A DNA stretch of 64,000 bases from Guyanagaster necrorhizus (Eukaryota > Basidiomycota > Agaricomycetes > Agaricales > Physalacriaceae), in assembly GCF_019112545.1 (NCBI RefSeq), contig NW_025064881.1, positions 1,958,591 to 2,022,590 of the forward strand. The letters run 5' to 3'. Shown one piece after another: positions 47,066 through 59,037 of this stretch. The stretch's first letter is position 1, and every line of letters starts with the position of its first letter. The notes beneath the pieces are model-generated. The model had not been told where the DNA came from and did no database searches. It saw only the letters and a program-made list of their open reading frames with translations. The position numbers were made by a program, and so were the translations under genes.

Positions 47066-49546
47066 ATGGCCAGCGCGGCGTTGAAGCAGGTAAGTAATTC
47101 CTTCAAGATAGCTTCCACACTTTCGCTTTTATTCTTTGGTGCAGACAATCTCGCCGCCTACATTACAACAAGCACAGACAACAGCCTTGTTATCCCTTCT
47201 CAACCTCAACAATCCTCTCGACAACAATCCGTCGACTTCAATAACAAAAACTGGTACAAACCTCAAAGCTCCTGCTCCTGCAGGGCCTCCTATTTGGAAA
47301 ATACTAGTATTGGACCAGCAGACAAAGGATGTACTAGCAACGGTCCTACGTGTTCAAGACCTACGCGACGTTGGGGTGACGCTTCATGTGTGAGTATTCC
47401 TTCTTATTACATTGCAGTCATCATGGCGAATCATTATCTTAGCCAGCTTCATTCGATGAGACCGCCACTACCAGACGTTCCAGCCGTCTATTTCGTATCA
47501 CCTACCCTAGCTAACATTCGACGGATAGCGGAGGACCTCGAAAAGTCCTTGTACGAGTCTTTCAATCTTAACTTTGTTGACCCTCTTCCTCGTTCACTAC
47601 TCGAGGAGTTGGCAGCATCAGTTGCACGAGATGGGACAGGAGACATGGTAGAACAGGTGAGTGCCAAGTTCAATGCACAAAGTTTTCTTATACTCCTTCC
47701 CAGGTCGTGGATCAATACCTTTCTTTCATCGCACCTTCTCCTTCGCTGTTCTCTCTCCTTCCATCCCCTGTACCACCAGCATCTCCAACATCAACCATAC
47801 GACCGATACCACAACCCACGTACGCCATCCTCAACTCGCCATCTTCAACGGAACAACAAATAGAGGCAGAAATTGAACGAGTGGCTAGTGGGATATTTAG
47901 CGCCATCGCTACTATGGGTGAGCTCGTTTTCTCGATGTTTTGTTCTTCACTGATTCCAGATTTAAGGACACGTCCCTTTCATTCGGGCCCCCAGAGGGAA
48001 TGCCGCGGAGATGGTAGCCAAGAAGCTCGAAACGAAAATACGTGATGCTCTTATAACCGCTTCCAGATCACATTTATCTACCGGCATGTTTTCGCAGGAT
48101 GCTACTGGAATTTCAAACCTTCAGCGTCCACGTAAGTTCTCTGATATGCGGTTTTTTCCTGAATTCATTTCTATATATAGTTCTCCTTATCCTGGATCGC
48201 AACGTTGATATGGTGTCCATGGTCTCTCACGGTTGGACGTATCAAGCGCTAGTATCCGACTGCCTTGAAATCAAACTCAACCGTGTTGTTGTAACGCAAC
48301 CTCAGAAACGTTCCTACGATCTCGATGCCAAGGATTTCTTCTGGGCCCGCAATGCAGCGAACCCGTTCCCTCAGGTCGCAGAAGAGATCGACATCGAACT
48401 GAACAAGTACAAGCAAGATGCGGCAGAAATAACTAGAAGTACCGGGGTTAGCGATGTTGGTGACATCACACAATTGTAAGGTTTGCCTCGCCCGGCATTT
48501 CTTCATCGCACTCTAGAACATTTTCTAGGGACTTATCAACAAATGCTGCCCATTTGAAAACCGCCATCACCCAACTCCCTGAATTGACCGCAAGGAAAGC
48601 CACCCTCGATACTCACATGAATATTGCCACGGCATTACTTGAAGAGATCAAAAAGCGCGGTATGGACGAACTATTCAGCACCGAGGAGGCCATCAACAAA
48701 CATGTGTGTTCTGTGATATAACTTTGTTTCCTATCCTGAGTCATTCAACAGACAGTAGCTTCTATTCTTGAAACTCTCCGAGCAACAAGACCGGACGGCG
48801 CTTTCACTCCACAAGATAAACTTCGTCTCGTGATCGTATTCTATCTCTCCTCGCCGGATAATGCTATCACGAAAGACGATATCGCTGAGTTGGAGAAAGA
48901 ACTCAAATTAGTTGGTGCTGATGTGTCTGCCTTCGACTACGTCCGACGAACGAGAGAAATTTCTAAGATGACGATGTCGAATCTGGGAAGCTCCACGCCA
49001 ACTATGGGGTCTGTTGCGCAAGGTGGAGAGCTTTTCAGAGGTTTTAGTGCTTTGGGCAACAGGGTATTTATTATGTTCCTGTGGCCCCGTCAAAAAGTGA
49101 GATTAATCAACATATATTAGCTGACCGATAGTCTACGAGATAGAGGTCTCGAGAATATCATCTCTGGTGTCAAGAACTTCCTTCCGGGAAACAAGTTGCT
49201 CCCTGTAACACGTCTTACAGAAGCGTTGATGGATTCATCGGCGGCCTCGAACCAATCTTTGCAGGAAACGGACGATTTTATCTTCCTCGATCCGCGTGCA
49301 GCTAAACACGCAAATACTGGAATGACCGGAGGTGTAGGCGGTAGCAGTGTCAATCGGGGCAGGCGTATGGCCTTTGCTGAAAGTGTGGTGTTCATGGTCG
49401 GCGGTGCTGGCTACGTCGAGTATGGTAATCTTGAGGAATGGGCTGGGAGAACAGGGAAGAGGGTCACCTATGGCGGCACTGAAATTCTGGACCCTGGAGG
49501 ATTTGTCGAAATTCTTGAGACCCTCGGGAAAGCAGGAAGCGTTTGA
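47066..49546 (+). CDS. SLY1: ER-Golgi SNARE regulator Sly1 (Sec1/Munc18 family)
   Basis: SM protein that binds Sed5-type syntaxins and drives ER-Golgi fusion. The first exon is tiny (ATG at 47066, ASAALKQ), joined to [20 protein letters not shown]. Landmarks are [113 protein letters not shown] and [20 protein letters not shown]. The last exon (from about 49120) carries [31 protein letters not shown] and [19 protein letters not shown], the Sly1-type end. About eight introns and about 680 residues, normal for Sly1. Converges on the GHITM gene with about 140 bases between stops. Confidence 0.94.
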
Positions 49547-49688
49547 TGATATCTTGTCCCAAGACTAGCATTTTACCTTTGAGATGGGCGGATCTCGGTT
49601 TCAATATTAATTCCCTTTCAGTTACATAAATGAGGTCATAGATACATTTGATAATATGATACAATGAGGATCCATGGAGTCCTTTGTT

Positions 49689-50988
49689 TACTTTTTTCTG
49701 TTATTTTGCATGGACAAAATCTGGACAAGTCGGATGCTATGATAGATGTCAGAAAGATAGTTATAACAGGTAAGCAAATGCACGCACAATATGTTGATCA
49801 TGTCCAACTCAAGGCCGAGGGCTTCATTTATGGGATCAACCATCATTCTGCCTTGCTCAACCATGCGGGCGTGGAGGAGAATTTTCTGAGTACTAAGGAC
49901 ATTGTCAGAGCAATATTTAGAGTTGCTGGGTATTGCTTACTCGTAGAGCACGAAAGCACCGAACAGTGCCAATCCGCCATACAGAGAGATAGTTTCGGTG
50001 ACAGCTAGACCACGCATACCAAGAGGCAGAGCCATCGGTGCTAAAGAGCTAAGTGCGACAACAGTAATACCGGCTAGGAGGGGACCGCCCAGGTTTAGAT
50101 ACTTGTCGTTTCTAAAACGAGAGTGAGAAGTGCAACAAGGAATGCGTCAGAGCTTACGTCGCAGTAGCCCCGACATAAGAGAGCGAACCAACAATTCCGC
50201 AAGTGTACAATGCCGCTCTCGACAGAATGGCGGGGGAAAAGAAGAACATTGGGCTAAGAGTGGCAGCTTGGCATACATTGAAAGCCTAGGATATAATGTG
50301 AATACAGATTTCCACTGATTAAGAAGAACACTTGCCCCCCAGAGGAGGTGCTTCTGAACAGTGTTTTCTGGCGATGTGTACATGGTGCCCATCATAGTCC
50401 CAATACCTCCGACTAAACTGACACCCAACACCAGCCCTGTTGTGCAGTCAGAAAACAGCTCAGCAAAAGAGAGCAAAAGACATACAGGGATTAGCAGTCA
50501 TCACTCGGACAGCAAAGCCTGATTTGAACATAGCCCTAGCGGTGAGGGCAGTGAGGACGAGTCCTGCACCTGTGTATTTGAAGCTGTCGTGCAGCAAGGC
50601 CTGCTCTCCGGCTGACAACCCATCACGAGTCTCTCGATTCAAAACGCCTTCAATAACAACCACAGCTCCGGCGACTCCGGCCTAGGCAGGATCAACGAGG
50701 TGAGTTAAGATGTTTGAAGAGACAACCTACCGCCGTCAATGCGAATCTCCGCCACGAAAAGGCTTTTGAAGTCTGAATTGTCGGGGAGTCGGACATGTAG
50801 GAGCGCGAGGATGACAATAGGCTTCCTCGGGAAAACAGATTGGAGCGCTTCTGGAGCGTTTGAAGTACGCCATTAGTCCTGAAGCTGCTGAATTGACGAG
50901 CTGCAGGCCAAATTGGTTGGCGAGCTTGCCGTGCAAAATTTGCGAGGAAGAAAGGACGAGCGGACGAGGATAAACCGACACGCAACAT
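49689..50988 (-). CDS. Mitochondrial Bax-inhibitor-1 family protein (GHITM/TMBIM5-like)
   Basis: Inner-mitochondrial-membrane protein of the BI-1 superfamily; the animal relative TMBIM5/MICS1 shapes cristae and moves calcium. The start ATG at 50988 opens a targeting-like leader rich in Arg, Ser and Ala (LRVGLSSSARPFFLANFARQ); an in-frame ATG lies at 51036. Membrane segments include YTGAGLVLTALTARAMFKSG, LVLGVSLVGGIGTMMGTMY, FFFSPAILSRAALYTCGIVG, PLLAGITVVALSSLAPM and GGLALFGAFVLYDTQKILLH, the last with the conserved YDTQ. The end, spliced, is NEALGLELDMINIFIRLVQI followed by a short basic tail, stop 49689-49691. About 340 residues. Confidence 0.88.
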
Positions 50989-51158
50989 GGTTATGGTGGC
51001 GGTAGAAGACTGAGACAGCAATGTCCTTGATGACAAGCTATATAGGAATTTTTGGAAGAGGAAAGTTCAAGAACGTTTGCCGGCGGACATGTGTCACAGG
51101 TGACGGACGTTTCCGGCTCATCTCGTAATTACAGCATCGTCATCCACAATACTACTCA

Positions 51159-53344
51159 TTAATACAGATTGAGAGCATCGATCCTATTTACATCGAAGAC
51201 AACCATCCTATGCGATTCAAGGGATACTGCCACATGATTGATTTTACCCTTCTCATACTCCTGCCAATCTATGTCAAATATTCCTGGTCTGTCAAAGCCT
51301 GAATACCAAGACCACTTCTTCTCTTGATCCTGTTCAATCAATAAGTTTTTCTAAAAAGCACAAGGACAGAAAAGAGTACGAACTCGAACATCATATATAT
51401 TCATCCAGCCATCGCCACCTCCAGCGGCAAATAACGGTCCACCTGGAGCAGCAGTAATCACATACACGGGCCGGCGCCAGTCTGAGAACACTTTCAGGCA
51501 GTCGCCGGTATCTGGATCCCACAATCGCGTCGAGCAGTCGAATGAGCCACTAAAATAATCTAACCATGCAAGGTCACAAAGACGAGATTCAATAACTTAC
51601 GTGGCCACGTACACCCGTGACATTTTCTCCTCAATCCAAGCCATGGTGGTCACAGCGTGCTTATGACCATTAAGTATAACAACCTGGTCGGAAGCTCCCA
51701 AGCCAGGAATACTGTCCGTCGATAGATTTGTGATGTTCCATAGTCGGCCCGTTTTATCATCTGAACAGGATGCTAGACCGGTCCCGGAAGCATTCACTAC
51801 TATCTGGTTAATTTCATTGGTGTGCCCACTGTAGATGGGTCCATGAAGAAGAAATATGGAGGAAAAGATGAAAGGAACATACGTGAGAGACTTGATTGGC
51901 ATGGGATCATCGACGCTTAATACGTGTATATTCTTATCAGCCCCGCAGCTTGCAAACATAACATCGTTTATCCATTCAACATCAAGGACACAGTCTGATA
52001 CGACTATTAGCATGTAAAGTAAGCGGCTAATGAGTCTTACCTCTATGACATCGATACTCTCTTAGCAATGTCTTTGCCTTAACGTCCCATAGACATGATG
52101 ATCCATCAAGGCTTGCAGATAATAAATACCGACCGGATGGGGAAAAGCGAACAGTAAATATAGGATCCTAGCAACGAGACCGGAAAGTAAATATGCTTAA
52201 TAAATAAATCATATGCACGTACGGTATGTTTCTCCAGGGTAGCATAAATCTCTCCCGTGGCTGTTAATATTCGAAGCAGAGAGTCATAGCTACCAACAGC
52301 AAGGAATGTCCCATCCTTATTCCAGTGCATGGATGTGAGATCACCTTGTCCTCCCTTTGGAGTGAAAACAACGCTTCGCGGTATGTTTGGACGGGGGTCA
52401 TCAATGGGCTCAGGAACATGCCACAGATTGACAGTAGCGTCTTTGGATCTATTTAGACGTTAGAGTAATATACTTAGACAGTCTGCAGAACACATACCCT
52501 GAGGCGAGCACATAGGGTTTCACCGGATTGAAAGCACATACGAAAACCTATACGACAGTGAATAAAAAGAGCCATCACATCATAGATAGCTCACCTCGGA
52601 TTTATGACCCTCCATCGTACGAATCGCATTGGCAGGTGGTCCATCTTCATCATCAGGTTCGTAATATCGAGATTCTGTGTTTATGGCCTTTCCAGTGATG
52701 GGGGTAAGGATGGAATCCATTGGCGAGGGATCCACCTCTGGAGCTAAGGTCCGTTCAGAGCATTGTTGCCAAAGAACATTATCGAATACGCACATTGAGT
52801 AGGTCTGTCAATATCCATGTCTTCTGATCTTTTCAAGCCTTTCTCTGCGTTCTCTGAGGTGAATGTAGGTGTCGGAGTCGCCTTTGGCTTTCCAGTTGGT
52901 TGGACGTTTTCGACGGGCTTGGCAATAGTAGAGCTTTCCTTGACGACTGGAGTCAGAAGCGTTGGTACAAGTAGTGTCGTGACGACTTGTTGAGGTGGAT
53001 CGGGAGAACAAACGTGGTTTTCGAGAAGCGAAAATCGAGCCCTGCAGTTCGCAGCAACCTCTCCACCTCTTATGTGGGCTTCGATGGCGGTATAAAATAG
53101 AGCCTTGGAGAGAAGTTCTGCAAGTTCTCCACGAGGAATGTGCTTCTTAAAGTTGGGTGAACGCTCGAGCTGTCCTTCTTGGCAGATATTGAAGGCGGAA
53201 TGGATGAAACCTAACAGCGAGAGTTGAGCCACTCATAAGTATTCAAGAAGCCGATTACACACCACAATCCAGGAAATAAGAGTAAATCAAGCAGTTTATT
53301 TCGTCTGCCTGAATGGTAATGTTTGAAGGTAGCGGAGCCGTCAT
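51159..53344 (-). CDS. TBL1/Sif2-type WD40 corepressor subunit
   Basis: Subunit of histone-deacetylase corepressor complexes (NCoR/SMRT in animals, Set3C Sif2 in yeast). The start at 53342-53344 gives TAPLPSNITIQADEINCLIY, and across the first intron the LisH helix pair INCLIYSYFLDCGFIHSAFN. This is followed by SPNFKKHIPRGELAELLSKA and AHIRGGE. A Pro/Thr linker precedes a WD40 propeller: GHKSEVF-like segments, HWNKDGTFLAVGSYDSLLRI, VLDVEWINDVMFASCGADKN, GHTNEINQIVVNASGTGLAS, CSDDKTGRLWNI and ILNGHKHAVTTMAWIEEKMS. The C-terminus ends KWSWYSGFDRPGIFDIDWQE and HVAVSLESHRMVVFDVNRID, typical of TBL1. Ten or so introns. Confidence 0.88.
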
Positions 53345-53719
53345 TACCTCCAGACGTTGGAGTTTCAACGAGACAAGATAGGAATGGGTGTGGCTGTACA
53401 CTGACCTACAAACTGGCGTTCCCACGGCTATTCACTTCGTTTTCCTCCAGCCTTTCCGCTTTGAAAGATGCTATTTTGATGTATTGGGTATACATTGTGT
53501 AAAGAAGTAATGCAGTATTCCTATTTGCATCAGACTTTTACCGTCTACGGCTGATATACTACGCGTATTCTTTGAATGTCCACGGTGAACGTTAAACGTT
53601 GAGGCCTCTTGAACGTTAGTTGAGTTTGAGCTTCATTTCGGGAAGATCGGCCCGGAATGCCGGCTACTTACAAATGTTATCTCACCGCTTGGTACTCGCT
53701 CCTTCAACGTCGCAGCACC
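53345..53719. promoter_or_regulatory. divergent promoter region, TBL1-like / DCAF11
   Basis: 375 bases between the two divergent start codons, presumably carrying both promoters. An out-of-frame ATG at 53659 lies upstream of the chosen DCAF11 start and could be a short upstream frame. No clear TATA box. Confidence 0.4.
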
Positions 53720-55874
53720 ATGCAGCGAGAACTGCCAGATATCGATGAAGAGGTGTTCCCCGTCGGCTCTCCGCGGCCGAACTTGAACGTACTCGGCAGT
53801 ACGTGAAAATACCTTTGAAGTGGATAGTGTACTCACTTCATCGTAGGGTTATTCCAACTACAGCATGGAACACTGAGATCTAATGCACAGCTGCTACAAC
53901 TGCTCCAGCGTCAGCTGGATGAAGAAAATGATGACCTCGACGATGATAACGACGATGACGACTCGGACGAACCAACGGATCCCAATCAGGAGTCTTGGCG
54001 TGGACCTGCTACAGAGCCTCAAGAAGCCGGAGTAGAATTGCTCAATAGCGGAGAGTACGGTCGTATTACCCCCAAGATTCATGCCAGGAGAGGCGAGCGG
54101 AACCTTGTCAAGGCTATCCTGAATCGGTTCACCGCACCTCGGTCGACCTTATTCAAGGAAGACCTAGCGACTGTAAGGAGTACAGGATCCAAACCGTGAA
54201 GATAAGATCTTAATGTTTTCATCATCATAGAATCTTGTCCCCAATTCAAATGGCTCAGCGATGGCATCATATAACTCAAATATCTATACGGCACAATATT
54301 CCACAGGTATTATATTCCGCTCATGTTTAGCTCGCATCGGTCTCACGTTAGCCAGATTCGTCATTCTACTACACGTGCTCTCAAGACTTCCGGCTGTACA
54401 TATACGACTCGTCAGCACCCACGTTCTCACCAGAAGACCGTCGGGCAGCACTCTCTGACAGCTCTGTCCAGACTACAATGAATATCAAGCGCAGAATTCG
54501 AGGGCATCCCGGTAGATGGACTATAACAGATGCGAATCTATCTCCTGACAATCAGAGGATGATTTATTCATCATTGGTGTGTAATGACGAACACAACATC
54601 TTGGACCCCGCTAACGGTTGCTACTAGACGTCTACGGTGTACATGACCAGCACTGTCGACGACAATCCCACGCAAGTTCCTATCCCTTTTGCGACTGCCC
54701 GAACCCGGCACCGTGATTCGTGGAATTACGTAGACGAGTTCAATATCTATGCTTGTAGGTTTTCCGCAGATGGAAATGAGGTCATTGCTGGTGGCGGCAG
54801 GTTGATCTCTGTATATGATTTGTTGGCCAATCGTCGAACTGTTCAAATAAAGGCCCACACCGACGACGTCAATAGCTGTTGCTGGGCTGATACAGCATCT
54901 GGAAATGTCCTTGTCAGTGCATCCGATGACTGTTCCCTAAAAGTCTGGGATCGGCGGTCTTTAGGAGCGACACCAAAACCTTCAGGTGTTCTCATGGGGC
55001 ACACCGAAGGAATAACCTATGTGTCAGCAAAAGGAGATGGAAGATATGTTACATCCAACGGCAAAGATCAAGCACTACGGTTATGGGACTTGCGCAAAAT
55101 GCGAAGTAGCTTAGATTATGACAATGCTGGGCATCGCACCTATGGTTTCGACTTTGACTACCGGTAAGTACACATTCCATTGATATCATCATACATTATT
55201 CATGTGGTACAGATATCCACCGTATCCCAAGCCGAAGCGTCAAGCGCATCCTATGGATTGTAGCGTTATGACTTACCGAGGGCACAGCGTACTAAGAACG
55301 CTTATCAGGTGTCATTTTAGTCCTGCGGAGACTACAGGTTCGCAATACATCTATTCCGGTTCAGCTGATGGAAAGATACATGTACGTTTCTGGACACTGT
55401 ACTTAACACATATTGCTCAACAGTTGAGATCATTAGATATGGTCCCTTGATGGTACTGTTGTACAAATTCTTGACCGTAATGAGGCGTTGCCCATGGGTC
55501 ACGATCCATCGGCACCCGAAAGGCTGAGTCCGCACTGCCACACCAATCGTCGTGTCTGTGTTCGCGATGTCAGCTGGCATTCGCAGGTGGGACTTCCGAC
55601 ATCTCATTTTACCGTTTGTTAAAGCACCTACTAGGAGCCTGTGATGATGAGCGCGGGATGGGATTCAGGACACGGTAGTATCTTAGCGAAGCATGAATGG
55701 AAGGGATTGTCCAAAATGAACGGGTCGTTGGAAGATTGGGTGACAAAAGAGGATTCCGAAAGGCGCGCAATGGAGAATGTCCGGCACTCTTCTAGGCTTG
55801 GGGCTCAGCGGCGAAGAGATTTCAATCTAATTCCGGGAGCCTACGTGGATGATGATGAAGACGAGTACTATTAG
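53720..55874 (+). CDS. DCAF11/LEC14B-like WD40 protein, Cul4 substrate receptor
   Basis: WD40 receptor of the Cul4-Ddb1 ubiquitin ligase (WDR23/DCAF11 in animals). The start at ATG 53720 gives QRELPDIDEEVFPVGSPRPN, then, across an intron, RLFQLQHGTLRSNAQLLQLL and an acidic stretch (DDLDDDNDDDDSDE). NLVPNSNGSAMASYNSNIYT and DSSFYYTCSQDFRLYIYDSS follow. Repeats include YVDEFNIYACRFSADGNEVI, VLVSASDDCSLKVWDRRSL, GHTEGITYVSAKGDGRYVTS and DQALRLWDLRKM. WDRR and WDLR are DWD-box motifs that contact Ddb1. The final exons give YRGHSVLRTLIRCHFSPAET, YIYSGSADGKIHIWSLDG and an acidic end DDDEDEYY. About eight introns and about 590 residues. Confidence 0.9.
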
Positions 55875-56004
55875 TATGCTCTTATCTCACCATTGTAATA
55901 CTGGTAGTCGCCTTGTTGTAGAATATATGTAGGATGGATCAGGAAGCATACAGTCACTTTGAGGCGCATAGCCACAGTGAACCGCATCTTGAACAGCTTC
56001 TACT

Positions 56005-56965
56005 ATGACTGCCGACTCGAAAACGAATGGCTTTCCCGATGGATACTTCATCATTCGTGCTGCTGCTACAAAGCGCCTGTTAGATGTGGCTTGCGATGCT
56101 ATCGAAGATGGAACTGAGCTTCTGTTGTACCCAGAGAAGGAGAAGTCGCTAGTCGAAAGTAGGCGCTGAGGGCCTAAATGTGGCTCATGAATGCAGACCT
56201 TTCTAACAATATTTTTAGGTCGAAGGAATCCAGATGCTAATAACCAGGCTTGTATTAATTGTTAACATCGAAGGAGAGCTCTAATCTGTACCATGTTTCA
56301 CCTGCTAGGTGTTTTACATAGATACATCCGGCGCGCTGTGTTCAAGGTCCTCTGGGCATGCTCTTGATATTGAAGGTAAAGGCACACTATGTTTCTAAGG
56401 CATCGCTCACACTTGCTATCTTATAGGTGACCGTCTGGTTTTGCGCCATCGACGCCCGATTTCTCTTCCCTTTCCTAATTCATATTCTCATCCTCTCCCA
56501 AAATTCTCATATGATCTTCAAACTAAAGAGATCTATGTGAACTTTTCTTGCGACCCAGCATTCCCTCCGCCTTCGTCTTTCCATTCAAATGCGTGGAAAG
56601 ACAAAACGTACCTCCTGGCAGCTATCCCTTTGCACAAACCCCGAACGATCATCGATGATGCTTCTCAATTCATCCATTCTGCTCTGACCTCATCATTTTC
56701 GCTATTCCAGTCAACAAGCCCTACGCATTCTACTCCCGAAGATGTGTACAAGAGTGGAGTAGATTTAGGTGAAGATGAAGTTGTAGAAGAGGAGCGCGGG
56801 GAGGAGGGCGAGGTTGACGATTCTCCCGAGCCTAGCAGGAAAATCAGGATGCTCTCTGTCGCCGACGCGACAATGGATGACTCGAGTTTGGTAGAGAAAG
56901 CAAAGAACCGTCGGAGGTGGCAGATTGAGCCACTTAGGGTTGCCAATAAGCGCACCGGCGTGTGA
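56005..56965 (+). CDS. Ricin-B-like beta-trefoil protein with acidic tail
   Basis: Resembles intracellular ricin-B-lectin-like proteins of basidiomycetes. The start at 56005 gives TADSKTNGFPDGYFIIRAAA, TKRLLDVACDAIEDGTELLL and YPEKEKSLVES, the first trefoil unit. Exon 2 is tiny (RRNPDANNQ); exon 3 gives VFYIDTSGALCSRSSGHALD. The last exon (from about 56430) continues DRLVLRHRRPISLPFPNSYS and ends with an acidic run (EDEVVEEERGEEGEVDD) and a basic tail. No signal peptide is visible, so a cytosolic or nuclear location is likely. The QxW sugar-binding motif is not evident. The intron between exon 2 and exon 3 has a GC donor. About 260 residues. Confidence 0.7.
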
Positions 56966-57159
56966 GTTTACTATTCAACATTTCAGTGTCTGGTTTGTAC
57001 GTCCTTGTAAGTAGGATATGAGCAGTATAATATTCCGCTTCATGATTCTCGGTCCGCATTTTACCGCAAGATCGGAAGGAAGACGGAACAATAATCAATA
57101 ACTTCAAGATAACTAGATAGCCACGGCCAATAAGCCGTTCAAGTGGCCTCAGGACTACC

Positions 57160-58893
57160 ATGATGACCTTGACAGCAACGCTTGTAATAGTTCTAGTTGC
57201 CTCAGTCTCTGCTCACCAAATACCACTTTCAGATTATGGCGCAAGCAGAGACTTATCTTGGATGGAGAAATATGGCAAGCCCATTGACCAACCATTTTCG
57301 GGACCTCTGTCGTTCTCGCGCTTGCCCTACACGCACTGTCTAGAAGATGAGGATGCGACTTTTGATATTGCAATTCTCGGGATGCCTTTTGACACGGGAG
57401 TATCCTACAGACCAGGGTGAATTTTGGGCTATGTCTTTGCACGAAGGGCTTTATATAGAACACTTGTAGACCACAGGGCGCGATTTGGACCTTACTCTAT
57501 CAGATCTGGGAGTCGACGCCAGCGAGAGGCTCGTGGATACACCATGGCCTGGGGAAACAATCCTTATAATCACGGTATCAAGATTGTGGATTGTGGAGAT
57601 GTACGTTGCCTCCATTCACGGGAATGTCGTTTGTTCCAAGTACACCTTTTACTTCAGGTTCCTGTTAGTCCATTCGACAACGCCCTAGCTGTAGATCAAA
57701 TGGAGGTCGCATACTCGACCCTCCTGAAGCGACCGGCGCTCAGCTCGACTGAACTGCATCCTCGTCCCCCCCGCATAGTCAGGTTCGTGTGACGCTTCTT
57801 CTTCAGCAGATTTGAATTGAGCTATTGTTTCGCAAGCTTGGGAGGAGATCATACCATCGTACGACATCCGAATTTTCGAATTAGTAAACTCTGAATCCCC
57901 TCAGGTCCTCCCCATTCTTCGGGCTCTGCACAAAGTTCATGGACCAGTTTCTGTAATTCATTTCGATGCTCATTTGGTAAGTCCAGCGGGTGTCTATAAT
58001 TTTTTTTTCGTGGTTAACAGTGCACTAGGACACCTGGCCGAGTTATGCTGGACAGACATCCGAACAATCGCGCGTAACTCATGGGACATTCTTCTATCTT
58101 GCCCAAGAGGAGGGATTGATGGGAAATAACAGCATCCATGCTGGTATTCGCTGCAAGTTGGGCGTGAGGAGGACCCATCAATATCTACCGGGTGCCTCAG
58201 CTGACGGATTGACTTCAACAGGGCGTGGAAGATTTAGAGAACGATGAGGAAATAGGGTTCCGGGTCATATCTACTGATGATATAGACGATATCGGTGTTT
58301 CTGAAATCATCAAGCGTATTCGAAGTCGGATCGGAGATAGTCCAGTATATCTAAGGTTAGTGATGTCCTCATTCCATTCTTCTGCTTGCTTATATCAATG
58401 AGTTTTTCAGCTTGGATATCGATGTGATAGGTATGCAACACTGTCTCAATCAAACTTGAATTAATCGATCACAATGTAGACCCTGGTCTCGCCCCCGCAA
58501 GTGTGTCTATACGCTGCATCGACCTCGTTGTTACCTTCCCACTAATATTCAACCTAGCTGGAACACCCGAGGCGGGAGGATGGACGACGCGTGAAGTAAA
58601 GCGCATTCTCCGAGGGCTTGCCGGCTTAAATTTTGTGTGAGTACGGCACGTATTTTGAATCAACTTGCCGACCATTCATTACAGCGGTGCTGACATTGTC
58701 GAAGTATCTCCTTCATATGATCACGGTTAGTCCTTAAAGCTGATATGAATCATTTATCATCGTGCTAATTGTCTGCATAGCCGATATCACTGGTATTGCT
58801 GCCGCGGATCTCGTCCACGACTTCCTATCGATGCTGATATCCACCAGCCCTCCCAAATCTGCCCACAGCAGCCGGCACAGAGACGAGCTGTGA
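57160..58893 (+). CDS. Agmatinase-like ureohydrolase with signal peptide and C-terminal RDEL
   Basis: Binuclear manganese hydrolase of the arginase/agmatinase family that releases urea from guanidino compounds. The start at 57160 gives a signal peptide, LTATLVIVLVASVSAHQIPL. The N-terminal fold includes ILGMPFDTGVSYRPGARFGP after the first intron. Metal ligands are complete: SLGGDHTI (across an intron), VIHFDAHLDTWPSYAG and SLDIDVIDPGLAP, then GTPEAGGWTTREVKRIL. The family C-terminus FVGADIVEVSPSYDHADITG follows. The last residues are SSRHRDEL and a stop at 58891-58893, a KDEL-like ER-retrieval signal. About eight introns and about 395 residues. Substrate specificity (agmatine, guanidinobutyrate or other) is open. 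Confidence 0.88.
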
Positions 58894-59037
58894 CAAATGA
58901 GTAGGTCCTGTACATTCATGTTACAGATCGTCACAGCGGGGGTATGTACGCATATTATGTAGATACAGCAAAGAATAGATGTGCAAAAAAGAAAAGCGAA
59001 GTGTCTGTCGTGAATAAAAATATCATGTTTTCAACGT

